64,000 nucleotides of DNA from Burkholderia ubonensis subsp. mesacidophila (GTDB taxonomy: Bacteria; Pseudomonadota; Gammaproteobacteria; Burkholderiales; Burkholderiaceae), in contig NZ_CP020737.1 of the NCBI RefSeq assembly GCF_002097715.1, forward strand, positions 2,852,001 through 2,916,000, read 5' to 3'. Each line of letters opens with the position of its first letter. Position 1 is the stretch's first letter. Below the pieces are notes generated by a model that saw only the letters and a list, made by a program, of their open reading frames with translations, searched no databases and was not told the origin of the DNA. The position numbers and the translations under genes are program-made. Shown in pieces: positions 54,287 through 63,735 of the stretch.

Positions 54287-54748
54287 ATGCAATACTGGCT
54301 GATGAAGTCCGAACCGGACGAAGCGAGCATCGACGATCTCGCGAGCGCGCCGCAGCGCACGCTGCCGTGGACCGGCGTGCGCAACTATCAGGCGCGCAAT
54401 TTCATGCGCGATACGATGCAGATCGGCGACGGCGTGCTGTTCTATCACTCGAGCTGCCCTGAGCCCGGCATCGCGGGCCTCGCCGAAGTGTCGTCGACAC
54501 CCTACCCCGATCCCACGCAGTTCGATCCGAAGAGCCCCTATTACGATCCGAAGTCGACGCAGGAAACGCCGCGCTGGCTGCTCGTCGACGTGCGCTTCGT
54601 GAAGAAGGCGTCGCTCGTGCCGCTCGCCGCGCTGCGCGAATACGACGAGCTCGCCGACATGCGCGTGCTCGCGAAAGGCAACCGGCTGTCGATCACGCCC
54701 GTCACGCGCGCCGAATGGCGCTTCATCACCGAACGGCTGATGAAGTGA
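54287..54748 (+). CDS. EVE-domain protein
   Basis: 153 residues, whole-length EVE domain (YthJ/Thy28 type): MQYWLMKSEPDEASIDDL, WTGVRNYQARNFMRDTMQIGDGVLFYHSSCPEPGIAGLAEV, DPKSPYYDPKSTQETPRWLLVDVRFVKK. EVE/PUA-like domains recognise modified bases in nucleic acid. In proteobacteria it often sits beside zapA and 6S RNA, as here. The precise role is unknown. Confidence 0.93.
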   Translation: MQYWLMKSEPDEASIDDLASAPQRTLPWTGVRNYQARNFMRDTMQIGDGVLFYHSSCPEPGIAGLAEVSSTPYPDPTQFDPKSPYYDPKSTQETPRWLLVDVRFVKKASLVPLAALREYDELADMRVLAKGNRLSITPVTRAEWRFITERLMK

Positions 54749-54835
54749 GCATAAACGGGCGAACGTCAAATTTGGTCAACACGCGACCGCCCGTCCGGAA
54801 CTCGCGGCGCGGTCGCGCAGCCTAAGCAACCGCTG

Positions 54836-54865
54836 CCGGCCAATCGGGCCGGCTGTCGTTTTTTC
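54836..54865 (+). terminator. Hairpin terminator after the EVE gene
   Basis: Stem gccggcc / ggccggc with a 5-base loop, then tgtcg and six T. Moderate strength. Confidence 0.65.
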
Positions 54866-54932
54866 GTCGCGCGGCCCGCCCGCGTCGCGCACGCGTGATC
54901 AGCGTGCGCGCCCTCGCACAAGGAGTCCAACA

Positions 54933-55673
54933 ATGACCAAGAAATCCGCACTCGCGCTGTCGCTCGTTCTCGCCGCCGCAGTTCCCGTCGCGCTGACGCT
55001 CGCGTCGCCCGCCGCGCGCGCGCAAGCCGTCAACCCGCACTTTCCGGAACCGTCGGGCGTGCTGTCGCTGTCGTCGCAGGCGAGCGCCGAGGTGCCGCAG
55101 GACATCATCCACATCACGCTGTTCTACGAGCAGCAGGCGAAGGACCCGGGCAGCCTGACGTCGGCGCTGAACCAGCGCGCCGACGCCGCGCTCGCGCAGG
55201 CGAAGGGCGTGTCGGGCGTCACCGCGCACACGGGCGCGTTCTCCGTTTATCCGAGCACCGATCGCGACGGCAAGATCTCCGCATGGCGCGGCCGCACCGA
55301 GGTCGTGCTCGAATCGCGCGATTTCGCCGCGGCGTCGAAGCTCGCGGGCCAGCTGTCGAACCAGATGCAGGTCGCGAACGTCGAGTTCTCGCTGTCGCCG
55401 GAAGCGCAGCGCGCGGCCGAGCAGAAGCTCACGACCGAAGCGATCAAGTCGTTCCGCGTGCGCGCGGACGAAGCCGCGAAGGCGTTCGGCTACAACAACT
55501 ATTCGATTCGCGACGTGAATGTCGGCAGCGGCCGCAACGTGCAGCCGTACCCGCGCATGATGGCGATGGCGGCGGCACCGATGGACAGCGCGAAGATGAG
55601 TGCACCGATCGCGGTCGAAGGCGGCAAGGCGACCGTGTCGGTCACGGTCAACGGCTCGGTGCAGATGAAGTAA
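54933..55673 (+). CDS. SIMPL-domain (DUF541) exported protein
   Basis: 246 residues. Signal peptide about 1-32 (ending AARAQAVN). SIMPL/DUF541 domain: GVLSLSSQASAEVPQDIIHITLFYEQQA, LNQRADAALAQAKGVSGVTA, YPSTDRDGKISAWRGRTEVVLESRDF, KLTTEAIKSFRVRADEAAKAFGYNNYSIRDVNVG and a final strand KATVSVTVNGSVQMK. Homologues are periplasmic oligomers (BP26, YggE) linked to oxidative stress protection; that role is only by family. AAGGAG lies just before the ATG. Own terminator. Confidence 0.92.
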   Translation: MTKKSALALSLVLAAAVPVALTLASPAARAQAVNPHFPEPSGVLSLSSQASAEVPQDIIHITLFYEQQAKDPGSLTSALNQRADAALAQAKGVSGVTAHTGAFSVYPSTDRDGKISAWRGRTEVVLESRDFAAASKLAGQLSNQMQVANVEFSLSPEAQRAAEQKLTTEAIKSFRVRADEAAKAFGYNNYSIRDVNVGSGRNVQPYPRMMAMAAAPMDSAKMSAPIAVEGGKATVSVTVNGSVQMK

Positions 55674-55701
55674 CGCACGACGCTCGAGCACATCGGATGC
55701 G

Positions 55702-55730
55702 AAAACGCCGGCCCAGTGGCCGGCGTTTTT
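55702..55730. terminator. Bidirectional intrinsic terminator
   Basis: aaaacgccggcc / ggccggcgttttt with a 4-base loop between the converging SIMPL-protein and lgt genes; A- and T-runs on both sides. Confidence 0.88.
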
Positions 55731-55757
55731 CGTTGGTGCGTCAGTCGCGCGATCGCA

Positions 55758-56648
55758 TCACGCGGCCGAGGTCGCCGCGCGGCGGCGGTAGGCCCAGACC
55801 ATCAGCGCGACGCCCGCGAGGATCATCGGCAGCGACAGCCACTGCCCCATCGACAGGCCGAGCGCAAGCAGCCCGAGGAAGTCGTCCGGTTCGCGCGCGA
55901 ACTCGACCGTGAAGCGCGCGAGACCGTAGCCGATCAGGAACAGCGCGGAGATCGCGCCCATCGGCCGCGACTTGCGCGAGAAGAAGAACAGCGCGAAGAA
56001 CAGCACGACGCCTTCGAGCGCGATTTCATAGAGCTGCGAAGGATGGCGCGGCAGCATCTGGTATTGCATGAACACATCGGCCAGATGCCACTTCGCGACG
56101 AGCTCCGGATGCGCGGGCAGCCAGGCCGCATCGTCGCGCATCGCGCCCGGGAACAGCATCGCCCACGGCGAATTCGGATCGGTCACGCGGCCCCACAGCT
56201 CGCCGTTGATGAAGTTGCCGAGCCGGCCCGCCGCCAGCCCCGTCGGCACCATCGGCGCGACGAAGTCGGTGACCTGCAGCCAGTGGCGCTTGCGCTGCCA
56301 TGCGAACAGCATCATCGCGAGCGTCACGCCGAGAAAGCCGCCGTGAAACGACATCCCGCCTTCCCATACCTTGAAGACGTCGAGCGGGTGCGAGATGTAG
56401 TAGCCCGCCTTGTAGAACAGCACGTAGCCGAGCCGGCCGCCGAGCACCGTGCCGAGCACGCCGTAGAACATCATGTCGTCGATGTCCTTCGCGGTCCAGC
56501 CCTGCGCGGCCACATGCGGCAGCTTCAGGCGCAGCCGGCCGACGACGATCGCCGCGATGAACGCGACGAGATACATGAGCCCGTACCAGCGCACGGCCAG
56601 CGGCCCGAGATGGATCGCAACGGGGTCGAAATTCGGGTGAATGATCAT
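55758..56648 (-). CDS. lgt: Prolipoprotein diacylglyceryl transferase
   Basis: 296 residues. Inner-membrane enzyme adding diacylglycerol to the lipobox cysteine, first step of lipoprotein maturation. About seven helices; signature [24 protein letters not shown] with the essential Arg, plus [10 protein letters not shown] and [15 protein letters not shown] at 56648 starts [23 protein letters not shown], the standard N-terminus. 89 bases separate it from the LysR gene upstream on the same strand. Confidence 0.96.
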   Translation of the reverse strand: MIIHPNFDPVAIHLGPLAVRWYGLMYLVAFIAAIVVGRLRLKLPHVAAQGWTAKDIDDMMFYGVLGTVLGGRLGYVLFYKAGYYISHPLDVFKVWEGGMSFHGGFLGVTLAMMLFAWQRKRHWLQVTDFVAPMVPTGLAAGRLGNFINGELWGRVTDPNSPWAMLFPGAMRDDAAWLPAHPELVAKWHLADVFMQYQMLPRHPSQLYEIALEGVVLFFALFFFSRKSRPMGAISALFLIGYGLARFTVEFAREPDDFLGLLALGLSMGQWLSLPMILAGVALMVWAYRRRAATSAA

Positions 56649-56737
56649 GGGTTAGCGGTGAAGTTTTCGAATTCGGCACGGCGCGCACACCTGCGTCGCG
56701 TCGCGCATTGGACGGCGCCGGCGCGCCATCGTTCGCG

Positions 56738-57661
56738 TCATGCGCGGACGAACGCCCGTGCGCGCACGATGTCGATGAAGCCGGCCAGCACAGGACTGAC
56801 GTCGCCGGTGCGCCACACGAGGCCCGTCTCGACGACGGGCGCGACGTCCGCGAGCGGCCGGTAGACCACGCCGGTGCGCCGCAGGTTACGCAGCGATTGC
56901 GGCACCAGTGCGACGCCCATGCCGGCCGACACGAGGCTCACGATCGTCTGCATCTGGATCGCTTCCTGGCCGATGCGCGGGGTCACCCCCGCCGCGCCGT
57001 AGCAGCCCGTAATGATGTCATAAAAGCCGGGCGCCAAACGACGCGGGAAGATCACGAGCGGCAGCGGGGCGACGTCGGCGAGCCGCACCGGCGCGTCCTC
57101 GGGCGTGTCGGCCGGCGCTCCGGCGGCCGGCATCGCCAGCACGAGCGGCTCGCGCACGACCGGCAGGTACGACAGCTCGGCTGCATGACGCGGCGGCACC
57201 GGCGGAATGATCAGCCCGGCGTCGATCCGGCCCGCGGCGAGCTCCTCGATCTGCACGTCGCTCGTCGCTTCCTCGAGCTGCAGCCGCACCTGCGGATAGC
57301 GCGCGCCGAACGCGCGCAGCAGGGATGGCAAGAGCCCGTAGTCGGCGGTCGACACGAACGCGAGCGCGAGCGAGCCGGTCTCGCCGCGCGCGAGGCTCTG
57401 CGCGCGCGGCGGCAGCGCATCGGCCGCTTCGAGCAGCTTGCGCACGTCCGGCAGCAGCGCCGCGCCGACCGCGGTCAGCGCGACCGAGCGCTTGGTGCGC
57501 ACGAACAGCGCGACGCCGAGCAGCTCCTCGAGCGCGCGGATCGCCTGCGACAGCGGCGGCTGCGTCATCGACAGGCGCGCCGCCGCGCGGCCGAAATGGC
57601 GTTCCTCGGCGACGGTCATGAAATAGCGCCACTGGCGCAGATCGGGGGTCAGGTCAGGCAT
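56738..57661 (-). CDS. LysR-family transcriptional regulator
   Basis: 307 residues. N-terminal winged HTH LRQWRYFMTVAEERHFGRAAARLSMTQPPLSQAIRALEELLGVALFVRT (residues about 8-60) and a substrate-binding effector domain from about 95 (GSLALAFVSTADYGLLPSLLRAF). It is divergent from ilvD across 148 bases, the classic LysR layout, so ilvD is the first candidate target. The HTH with HFGRAAARL and PPLSQAI is of the BenM/CatR-like group. Effector unknown. Confidence 0.92.
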   Translation of the reverse strand: MPDLTPDLRQWRYFMTVAEERHFGRAAARLSMTQPPLSQAIRALEELLGVALFVRTKRSVALTAVGAALLPDVRKLLEAADALPPRAQSLARGETGSLALAFVSTADYGLLPSLLRAFGARYPQVRLQLEEATSDVQIEELAAGRIDAGLIIPPVPPRHAAELSYLPVVREPLVLAMPAAGAPADTPEDAPVRLADVAPLPLVIFPRRLAPGFYDIITGCYGAAGVTPRIGQEAIQMQTIVSLVSAGMGVALVPQSLRNLRRTGVVYRPLADVAPVVETGLVWRTGDVSPVLAGFIDIVRARAFVRA

Positions 57662-57809
57662 CGATCAGTGATATAAGAATCGACCTAATAGGCGATGAAT
57701 AATATATTGGACACGCTCAAACGGACATTGCATTCTTGCCTCAGCCGCGTCGATGCGTCGCCGTCGGACGCACCCGCCGACGTCCCCACCAACAAGGATG
57801 GAGTCCCCC

Positions 57810-59483
57810 ATGTCATACAACCGTCGCTCGAAGAACGTCACGCAGGGCGTGGCCCGTTCGCCGAACCGCTCGATGTATTACGCGCTCGGCTACCGGAAGG
57901 AAGATTTCGACAAGCCGATGATCGGCATCGCCAACGGCCATTCGACGATCACGCCGTGCAACGCGGGCCTGCAGCGCCTGTCGGACGCGGCGGTCGCGGC
58001 CGTGAAGGCCGCCGACGCGAATCCGCAGATCTTCGGCACGCCGACGATCTCGGACGGCATGTCGATGGGCACCGAGGGGATGAAGTACTCGCTCGTATCG
58101 CGCGAAGTGATCGCCGACTGCATCGAGACCTGCGTGCAGGGCCAGTGGATGGACGGCGTGGTCGTCGTCGGCGGCTGCGACAAGAACATGCCGGGCGGGA
58201 TGATCGCGCTCGCGCGCCTGAACGTGCCGGGCATCTACGTGTACGGCGGCACGATCCGCCCGGGCCACTGGAAAGGCAAGGACCTGACGATCGTGTCGTC
58301 GTTCGAGGCGGTCGGCGAGTTCACCGCGGGCCGGATGTCGCAGGAGGATTTCGAAGGGGTCGAGCAGAACGCGTGCCCGACGACGGGCTCGTGCGGCGGC
58401 ATGTACACCGCGAACACGATGAGCTCGTCGTTCGAGGCGCTCGGCATGTCGCTGCTGTATTCGTCGACGATGGCGAACCCCGACGAGGAAAAGGTCGACT
58501 CCGCCGCCGAATCGGCGCGCGTGCTGGTCGAAGCGGTCAAGCGGGACCTGAAGCCGCGCGACATCATCACGAAGCAGTCGATCGAAAACGCGGTGTCGCT
58601 GATCATGGCGACGGGCGGCTCGACCAACGCGGTGCTGCACTACCTGGCGATCGCGCACGCGGCCGAGGTCGACTGGACGATCGACGATTTCGAGCGCATC
58701 CGCAAGCGCGTGCCGGTGATCTGCGACCTGAAGCCGTCGGGCCAGTACGTCGCGACCGACCTGCACCAGGCCGGCGGCATTCCGCAGGTGCTGAAGATCC
58801 TGCTCGACGCCGGCCTGCTGCATGGCGACTGCATGACGATCACGGGCCGCACGCTCGCCGAGGAGCTGAAGGACGTGTCGAGCACGCCGCGCGCGGACCA
58901 GAAGGTGATCTACCCGATCGGGCAGGCGCTGTACAAGGAAGGCCACCTCGCGATCCTGAAGGGCAACCTCGCGGAAGACGGCGCGGTCGCGAAGATCAGC
59001 GGCCTGAAGAACCCGGTCATCACGGGCCCGGCGCGCGTGTTCGACGACGAGCAAAGCGCGCTGGAGGCGATCCTCGGCGACCGGATCCACGCGGGCGACA
59101 TCCTCGTGCTGCGCTACCTCGGTCCGCAGGGCGGCCCGGGGATGCCGGAGATGCTCGCGCCGACCTCGGCGATCATCGGCAAAGGCCTCGGCGAGTCGGT
59201 CGGCTTCATCACCGACGGCCGCTTCTCGGGCGGCACCTGGGGGATGGTGGTCGGCCACGTCGCACCGGAAGCGTTCGTCGGCGGCACGATCGCGCTCGTG
59301 CAGGAAGGCGACTCGATCACGATCGACGCACACAAGCTGCTGTTGCAGCTCAATGTCGACGACGCCGAACTGGCGCGCCGCCGCGCCGCGTGGAAGCAGC
59401 CGGCGCCGCGCTACACGCGCGGCGTGCTCGCGAAGTTCGCCGCGCTCGCCCGCCCGGCGAACCAGGGCGCCGTCACCGGCTGA
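57810..59483 (+). CDS. ilvD: Dihydroxy-acid dehydratase
   Basis: 557 residues from ATG 57810 (AAGGATGGAG upstream), the expected [20 protein letters not shown] start. Dehydrates dihydroxy-isovalerate and -methylvalerate in valine/isoleucine synthesis with an Fe-S cluster. Cluster and active-site blocks: [56 protein letters not shown] and the C-terminal [22 protein letters not shown]. Single gene with its own terminator; divergent from a LysR regulator. Confidence 0.97.
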   Translation: MSYNRRSKNVTQGVARSPNRSMYYALGYRKEDFDKPMIGIANGHSTITPCNAGLQRLSDAAVAAVKAADANPQIFGTPTISDGMSMGTEGMKYSLVSREVIADCIETCVQGQWMDGVVVVGGCDKNMPGGMIALARLNVPGIYVYGGTIRPGHWKGKDLTIVSSFEAVGEFTAGRMSQEDFEGVEQNACPTTGSCGGMYTANTMSSSFEALGMSLLYSSTMANPDEEKVDSAAESARVLVEAVKRDLKPRDIITKQSIENAVSLIMATGGSTNAVLHYLAIAHAAEVDWTIDDFERIRKRVPVICDLKPSGQYVATDLHQAGGIPQVLKILLDAGLLHGDCMTITGRTLAEELKDVSSTPRADQKVIYPIGQALYKEGHLAILKGNLAEDGAVAKISGLKNPVITGPARVFDDEQSALEAILGDRIHAGDILVLRYLGPQGGPGMPEMLAPTSAIIGKGLGESVGFITDGRFSGGTWGMVVGHVAPEAFVGGTIALVQEGDSITIDAHKLLLQLNVDDAELARRRAAWKQPAPRYTRGVLAKFAALARPANQGAVTG

Positions 59484-59522
59484 CGCCCGGCCGGGCCGCG
59501 ATGCGGCCCTGATTGACCGCAC

Positions 59523-59561
59523 GCAAAGGGAGCGCGAAAAACTCGCGCTCCCTTTGCTTTT
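59523..59561 (+). terminator. Strong intrinsic terminator after ilvD
   Basis: Perfect 15-bp stem gcaaagggagcgcga / tcgcgctccctttgc with a 5-base loop and T-run. Confidence 0.92.
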
Positions 59562-59608
59562 ATAATGCCCGGGAGTCAAGCCGGCGGTGCCTGCCGGCGG
59601 AGAACGGC

Positions 59609-59932
59609 ATGAAACAGATGATTTTGCGCACGACGCTCCTGGCCCTGCTGCTCGGTGGCACGGCTGTGCGCGCCGCTGAGGCGGACGGCCTCGCGCTCGC
59701 GCAGCGCAAGAACTGCATGGCCTGCCATGCGGTCAGCAAGCCGCTGATGGGCCCGTCATTCCACGATATCGCGAGCAAGTACGCGCCGCGCGGCGATGCG
59801 AGCGACTACCTCGCGCAGACGATCGTGAAGGGCAGCGTCGGCGTGTGGGGCGGTGTACCGATGCCCGCCAATACCCAGCTGACGGGCGCCGAAGCGCACG
59901 CACTGGCCAACTGGGTGATGTCGCTGAAATAA
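59609..59932 (+). CDS. Small exported class I cytochrome c
   Basis: 107 residues. Signal peptide about 1-22 (ending AVRAAE). Haem-binding CMACH at 36-40, axial Met84 in VWGGVPMPANT and the final helix HALANWVMSLK. Cytochrome c-551/c8 type periplasmic electron carrier. GGCGGAGAA lies just before ATG 59609. The electron partners are not evident from the neighbours. Confidence 0.93.
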   Translation: MKQMILRTTLLALLLGGTAVRAAEADGLALAQRKNCMACHAVSKPLMGPSFHDIASKYAPRGDASDYLAQTIVKGSVGVWGGVPMPANTQLTGAEAHALANWVMSLK

Positions 59933-59946
59933 GGCGCGCAGGCCCC

Positions 59947-60525
59947 TTAGCCCGCATGTCCGGTGCGGCGGCGCGCGATCTCGTCGTCGACCGCGTCCCG
60001 CACCCAATCCATCACTTCGGTCTCGAGCGCCAGCGCCACTTCGCGCGTGATCTGGCTGACGAGCCACGCCGTATGGTCGTGCAGCGCGTCGCGGCAGCGC
60101 GCCTCGATCGCTTCCCGCCCTTCCCCGGTCAGATAATTCGTCAGACGATCGCGCAATCGCTCGGCAATATGCTGCGCGTCTTCCGGCGTCAACGATACCG
60201 CAGCCATCCCGGGCGCATCCGCCTCCCGCTGGACCGGCGCCAGCTCGACGACCGGCACCTCGGGCGTCGGCACCGGCTGGACCACGACCGTCGCGGGGTC
60301 GGCTTCGATTTCAGCAGGCGCGGCCGCTTCGGCCTCTTCGGCCGTCTCCGCCGCACCCTCCGGCGTCGCCACGGCCGGCTTGCCCGGCGCGATCACGTCG
60401 GTAAGCACCGGAATCGCCACGTCGTCCTGCGGCAACCCGGCCTCAGGCCGGCGCGCGGGCGCCGGATGGCCCGGCACCAGCACGTCCGTCAGCATCGGGA
60501 TGGAGGAGGTTTCGGCTTGTCCCAC
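59947..60525 (-). CDS. DUF2486 family protein
   Basis: 192 residues. A linear motif occurs twice near the N-terminus: IPMLTDVLVPGHPA and IPVLTDVIAPGKPA. A Glu/Ala/Pro-rich disordered linker (about 50-100) follows, and the C-terminal helical part contains EDAQHIAERLRDRLTNYLTG and ITREVALALETEVMDWVRDAV. No signal or membrane segment. It matches the betaproteobacterial DUF2486 family found next to holC; function unknown. 24 bases from holC on the same strand. Confidence 0.85.
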   Translation of the reverse strand: MGQAETSSIPMLTDVLVPGHPAPARRPEAGLPQDDVAIPVLTDVIAPGKPAVATPEGAAETAEEAEAAAPAEIEADPATVVVQPVPTPEVPVVELAPVQREADAPGMAAVSLTPEDAQHIAERLRDRLTNYLTGEGREAIEARCRDALHDHTAWLVSQITREVALALETEVMDWVRDAVDDEIARRRTGHAG

Positions 60526-60549
60526 GGTGATACTCCGTCGACTGCCGGG

Positions 60550-60966
60550 CTAGCTGCCCTGCTTGTAGTTGTTCAGCGCATAGCCGCGATCGCGATAGAA
60601 GCGGTAGCGCTCGCGGCCCGCGGCCAGTTCGGCCGGCTCGTTGCCGACCACCTCGAGCAGCCGCTCGAAGCGCGCGAACTGCGCCGGCACCGCCGCGCCG
60701 AGATTCAGCAGCACCTGGTGATGCGGCGCCTTGTCGAGATCGGCGGCCAGCACGATCGGCGTGTCGGCCGCGTGCTGGCTGTCGATCCCGCAATGCGGGA
60801 TGAAATCGAGCGGCGAGAACGTCCAGAGCTGCTCGTCGAGCGCCCGCAGGCGCGCGGGCTCCGCGAGCACGACGACCGGCTGCCCCGCCTGGTAGGCCTT
60901 GCGCAGCAACCGGCACGCGTAAGCGAGCGAATCGCCGACGTTCGAGTGGAAATCGATCCGCGTCAT
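60550..60966 (-). CDS. holC: DNA polymerase III chi subunit
   Basis: 138 residues from ATG 60966 (MTRIDFHSNVGDSLAYACRLL). Chi-family blocks: RKAYQAGQPVVVLAEPARLRALDEQLWTFSPLDFIPHC and ADLDKAPHHQVLLNLGAAVPAQFARFERLLEVV. Links the clamp loader to single-strand binding protein. It lies 34 bases past pepA, and the pepA-holC pair is conserved in proteobacteria. The frame is open nine codons further upstream, without support. Confidence 0.94.
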   Translation of the reverse strand: MTRIDFHSNVGDSLAYACRLLRKAYQAGQPVVVLAEPARLRALDEQLWTFSPLDFIPHCGIDSQHAADTPIVLAADLDKAPHHQVLLNLGAAVPAQFARFERLLEVVGNEPAELAAGRERYRFYRDRGYALNNYKQGS

Positions 60967-61000
60967 CGCCCGCACACCCGCAGTGTCGACCACTGTGCCA

Positions 61001-62512
61001 TCACTGGCCGGCGCGGTCGATCAGGAACTGCGTGAGCAGCGGCACCGGACGGCCGGACGCGCCCTTCGCCGCGCCGCCCTTCCACGCGGTGCCCGCGATG
61101 TCGAGGTGCGCCCACGGGTAGCTGTCGGTGAAGCGCGACAGGAAGCACGCGGCCGTCACGGCGCCGGCCGGACGCCCGCCGATGTTCGCGAGATCCGCGA
61201 AGTTCGACTTCAGCTGGTCCTGGTATTCGTCGTCGAGCGGCATGCGCCATGCCGGATCGTTCGCCTCGCGCGACGCGTCGAGCAGTTCGCCCGCGAGCGC
61301 GTCGTCCTTCGAGAACAGGCCGCTGTTGTGGCCGCCGAGCGCGATCACGCAGGCGCCCGTCAGCGTCGCGACGTCGATCACCGCGGCCGGCTTGAAGCGC
61401 TCCGCGTAGGTCAGTGCGTCGCACAGGATCAGGCGGCCCTCGGCGTCGGTGTTCAGCACCTCGATCGTCAGCCCCTTCATGCTGGTGACGATGTCGCCCG
61501 GCTTGGTCGCGTTGCCGCCCGGCATGTTCTCGCAGGTCGGGACGATCGCGACGACGTTGATCTTCAGGCCCATCTCGGCGACCGCGCGGATCGTGCCGAG
61601 CACCGAGCCCGCGCCGCACATGTCGTACTTCATCTCGTCCATGCCCTCGCCCGGCTTCAGCGAGATGCCGCCCGTGTCGAACGTGATGCCCTTGCCGACC
61701 AGCACGACCGGCTTGGCCTTCGCCGCGGCGCCCTGGTAGTGCAGCACGATGAACTGCGCCGGCTCGACCGACGCGCGCGCGACCGACAGGAACGAGCCCA
61801 TCTTGAGCGCCTGGACCTGCTTGAGCCCGAGCACCTCGGCCTTCAGGCCCCAGTCCTTCGCGAGCTGCTTCGCGGTGTTCGCGAGATAGGTCGGCGTGCA
61901 GACGTTGCCCGGCAGGTTGCCGAGATCGCGGGTCAGATCCATCCCGTTCGCGAGCGCGACGGCCTGCTTGACCGCGACCTTCGCGGTCTTCTCGTCGGCC
62001 GGATCGACGCTGAACACGATGCGCTTGAGCGCATGCGACGCCGGCTCCGGCTTGCTCTTCATCTGCGTGAAGCGGTAGGTCTCGTTGCGCAGCGCGAGGA
62101 TCGCCGCGCGCACGCCCCAGTCGGAGCCGCGCTCGTCGACCGGCAGCTGGGCCAGCGTGAAGGTGACCTGAACGACCTTGGTCGCGAGCAGCGCGCGCCA
62201 TGCGGCGGTGACCGCGTCGTTATAGGCTTTCTGATTGAAAGCATCCTGCTTGCCGAGGCCGACCAGCAGCACGCGCGACGCGCCGATGCCTTGCACCTCG
62301 TGCAGGAACAGCGTCTTGCCGCGCTTGCCGTCCATGTCGCCGGCCTTCACGACGCGCGAGATCAGCCCCTTGGTGGCCGTGTCGATGTCGAGCGCGGCGC
62401 CCGACAGCGTCTGCGCCTCGAAGATGCCGAGCACGATGCAGTCCGACTTGCCGGTCAGGAACCCCTTCGACTCGCCCTTGCTCCAATCACAGCCTTTTAT
62501 GCTAAAGTCCAT
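61001..62512 (-). CDS. pepA: Leucyl aminopeptidase
   Basis: 503 residues, M17 family. Metal and active-site blocks: [32 protein letters not shown] and the signature [17 protein letters not shown]. Removes N-terminal residues from peptides; in some bacteria it also binds DNA at recombination sites and promoters. ATG 62512 starts [19 protein letters not shown]. It is divergent from lptF across 122 bases, the usual arrangement. Confidence 0.96.
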   Translation of the reverse strand: MDFSIKGCDWSKGESKGFLTGKSDCIVLGIFEAQTLSGAALDIDTATKGLISRVVKAGDMDGKRGKTLFLHEVQGIGASRVLLVGLGKQDAFNQKAYNDAVTAAWRALLATKVVQVTFTLAQLPVDERGSDWGVRAAILALRNETYRFTQMKSKPEPASHALKRIVFSVDPADEKTAKVAVKQAVALANGMDLTRDLGNLPGNVCTPTYLANTAKQLAKDWGLKAEVLGLKQVQALKMGSFLSVARASVEPAQFIVLHYQGAAAKAKPVVLVGKGITFDTGGISLKPGEGMDEMKYDMCGAGSVLGTIRAVAEMGLKINVVAIVPTCENMPGGNATKPGDIVTSMKGLTIEVLNTDAEGRLILCDALTYAERFKPAAVIDVATLTGACVIALGGHNSGLFSKDDALAGELLDASREANDPAWRMPLDDEYQDQLKSNFADLANIGGRPAGAVTAACFLSRFTDSYPWAHLDIAGTAWKGGAAKGASGRPVPLLTQFLIDRAGQ

Positions 62513-62634
62513 CGCGCTTGTCCTCGGATAAAATCTGGGCTAAGGATGAAAGCCGCAATTATCCGCTATTTTTCCCGTGGCGGCGCGAGCGCCTGCCCAC
62601 GCGTGCGCAGCGTCCCGCCCTCTTCTCTTCAAGA

Positions 62635-63732
62635 ATGATCTTCGAACGCTCCCTCCAGCGCGAGCTTGCGTATACGGCTGGCGCCGTGTTCATGGTGCTG
62701 CTCACGATCATGCTCACGACGATGATGATCCGCATCGTCGGCTATGCCGCGTCCGGCGAAATCGATCCGAAGGACGTGCTCGTGCTGATCGGCCTCACCG
62801 TGATCGGCTACCTCGCCGTGATGCTCGTCGTCACGCTGTTCGTATCGATCCTGTTCGTGCTGACCCGGTGGTACCGGGACTCCGAAATGGTCGTCTGGCT
62901 CGCGTCCGGCGTGAGCCTGACCCGCCTCATCAAGCCGATCGGCGTGTTCGCGACGCCGATCATCCTGCTGATCGCGTTCTTCGCGTTCGTCGGCTGGCCG
63001 TGGTCGAACCAGCAGAGCAAGATGATCAAGGCGCGCTTCCAGCAGCGCGACGAAATCTCGCTGCTCGCGCCCGGCCAGTTCCGCGAATCGGCGGCGAGCC
63101 ACCGCGTGTTCTTCATCGAGAAGATGACGCCAGACCAGAGCAAGGTGCAGAACGTGTTCGTCACGTCGACCGAGAACGGCAAGGTCAACGTCGTCGTGTC
63201 GCAGACGGGCCATACCGAAACCACGAAGAACGGCGACCGCTTCGTCGTGCTCGAGGACGGCCGCCGCTACGACGGCTCGCCCGGCCAGCCGAACTTCAAG
63301 ATCATGGAGTTCGAGCGCTACGGTGTGAAGATCACGAGCAAGCCGGTCGTCAACGTGCAGACGACCAACAGCACGCCGACGCTCGAACTGCTGCGCGACC
63401 CGACGCGCGAAAAGCTCGCGGAATTCGCGTGGCGCGCGGGGCTGCCGCTGATCGCGATCAACCTGATGGTGCTCGGCATCCCGCTCGCGTACCAGAACCC
63501 GCGCCGCAGCCGCACGATCAACCTCGTGATGGCCGTGCTGATCTACCTGACCTATTCGAACCTGCTGAACGTCGTGCAGGCGCAGATCGAGCAGGGCAAG
63601 CTGTCGTTCGGTGTCGGCCTCGTCGGCCTGCACGTGATCGTTGCGGCGATCGTCGGCGTCATCTTCTGGCTGCGGGTGCGCAACCGCCCGCTGTTTACAC
63701 GCGCGCTGTTCAGCCGCTCGACGGGAGCATGA
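62635..63732 (+). CDS. lptF: LPS export ABC transporter permease LptF
   Basis: 365 residues, YjgP/YjgQ family. MIFERSLQRELAYTAGAVFMVL starts it. Three N-terminal helices (to about 120, including the coupling region WLASGVSLTRLIKPIG) precede a periplasmic beta-jellyroll (about 130-270) and three C-terminal helices, the first of them LPLIAINLMVLGIPLAY. With LptG and LptB it extracts lipopolysaccharide from the inner membrane. lptG follows after 3 bases. Confidence 0.95.
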   Translation: MIFERSLQRELAYTAGAVFMVLLTIMLTTMMIRIVGYAASGEIDPKDVLVLIGLTVIGYLAVMLVVTLFVSILFVLTRWYRDSEMVVWLASGVSLTRLIKPIGVFATPIILLIAFFAFVGWPWSNQQSKMIKARFQQRDEISLLAPGQFRESAASHRVFFIEKMTPDQSKVQNVFVTSTENGKVNVVVSQTGHTETTKNGDRFVVLEDGRRYDGSPGQPNFKIMEFERYGVKITSKPVVNVQTTNSTPTLELLRDPTREKLAEFAWRAGLPLIAINLMVLGIPLAYQNPRRSRTINLVMAVLIYLTYSNLLNVVQAQIEQGKLSFGVGLVGLHVIVAAIVGVIFWLRVRNRPLFTRALFSRSTGA

Positions 63733-63735
63733 TCG

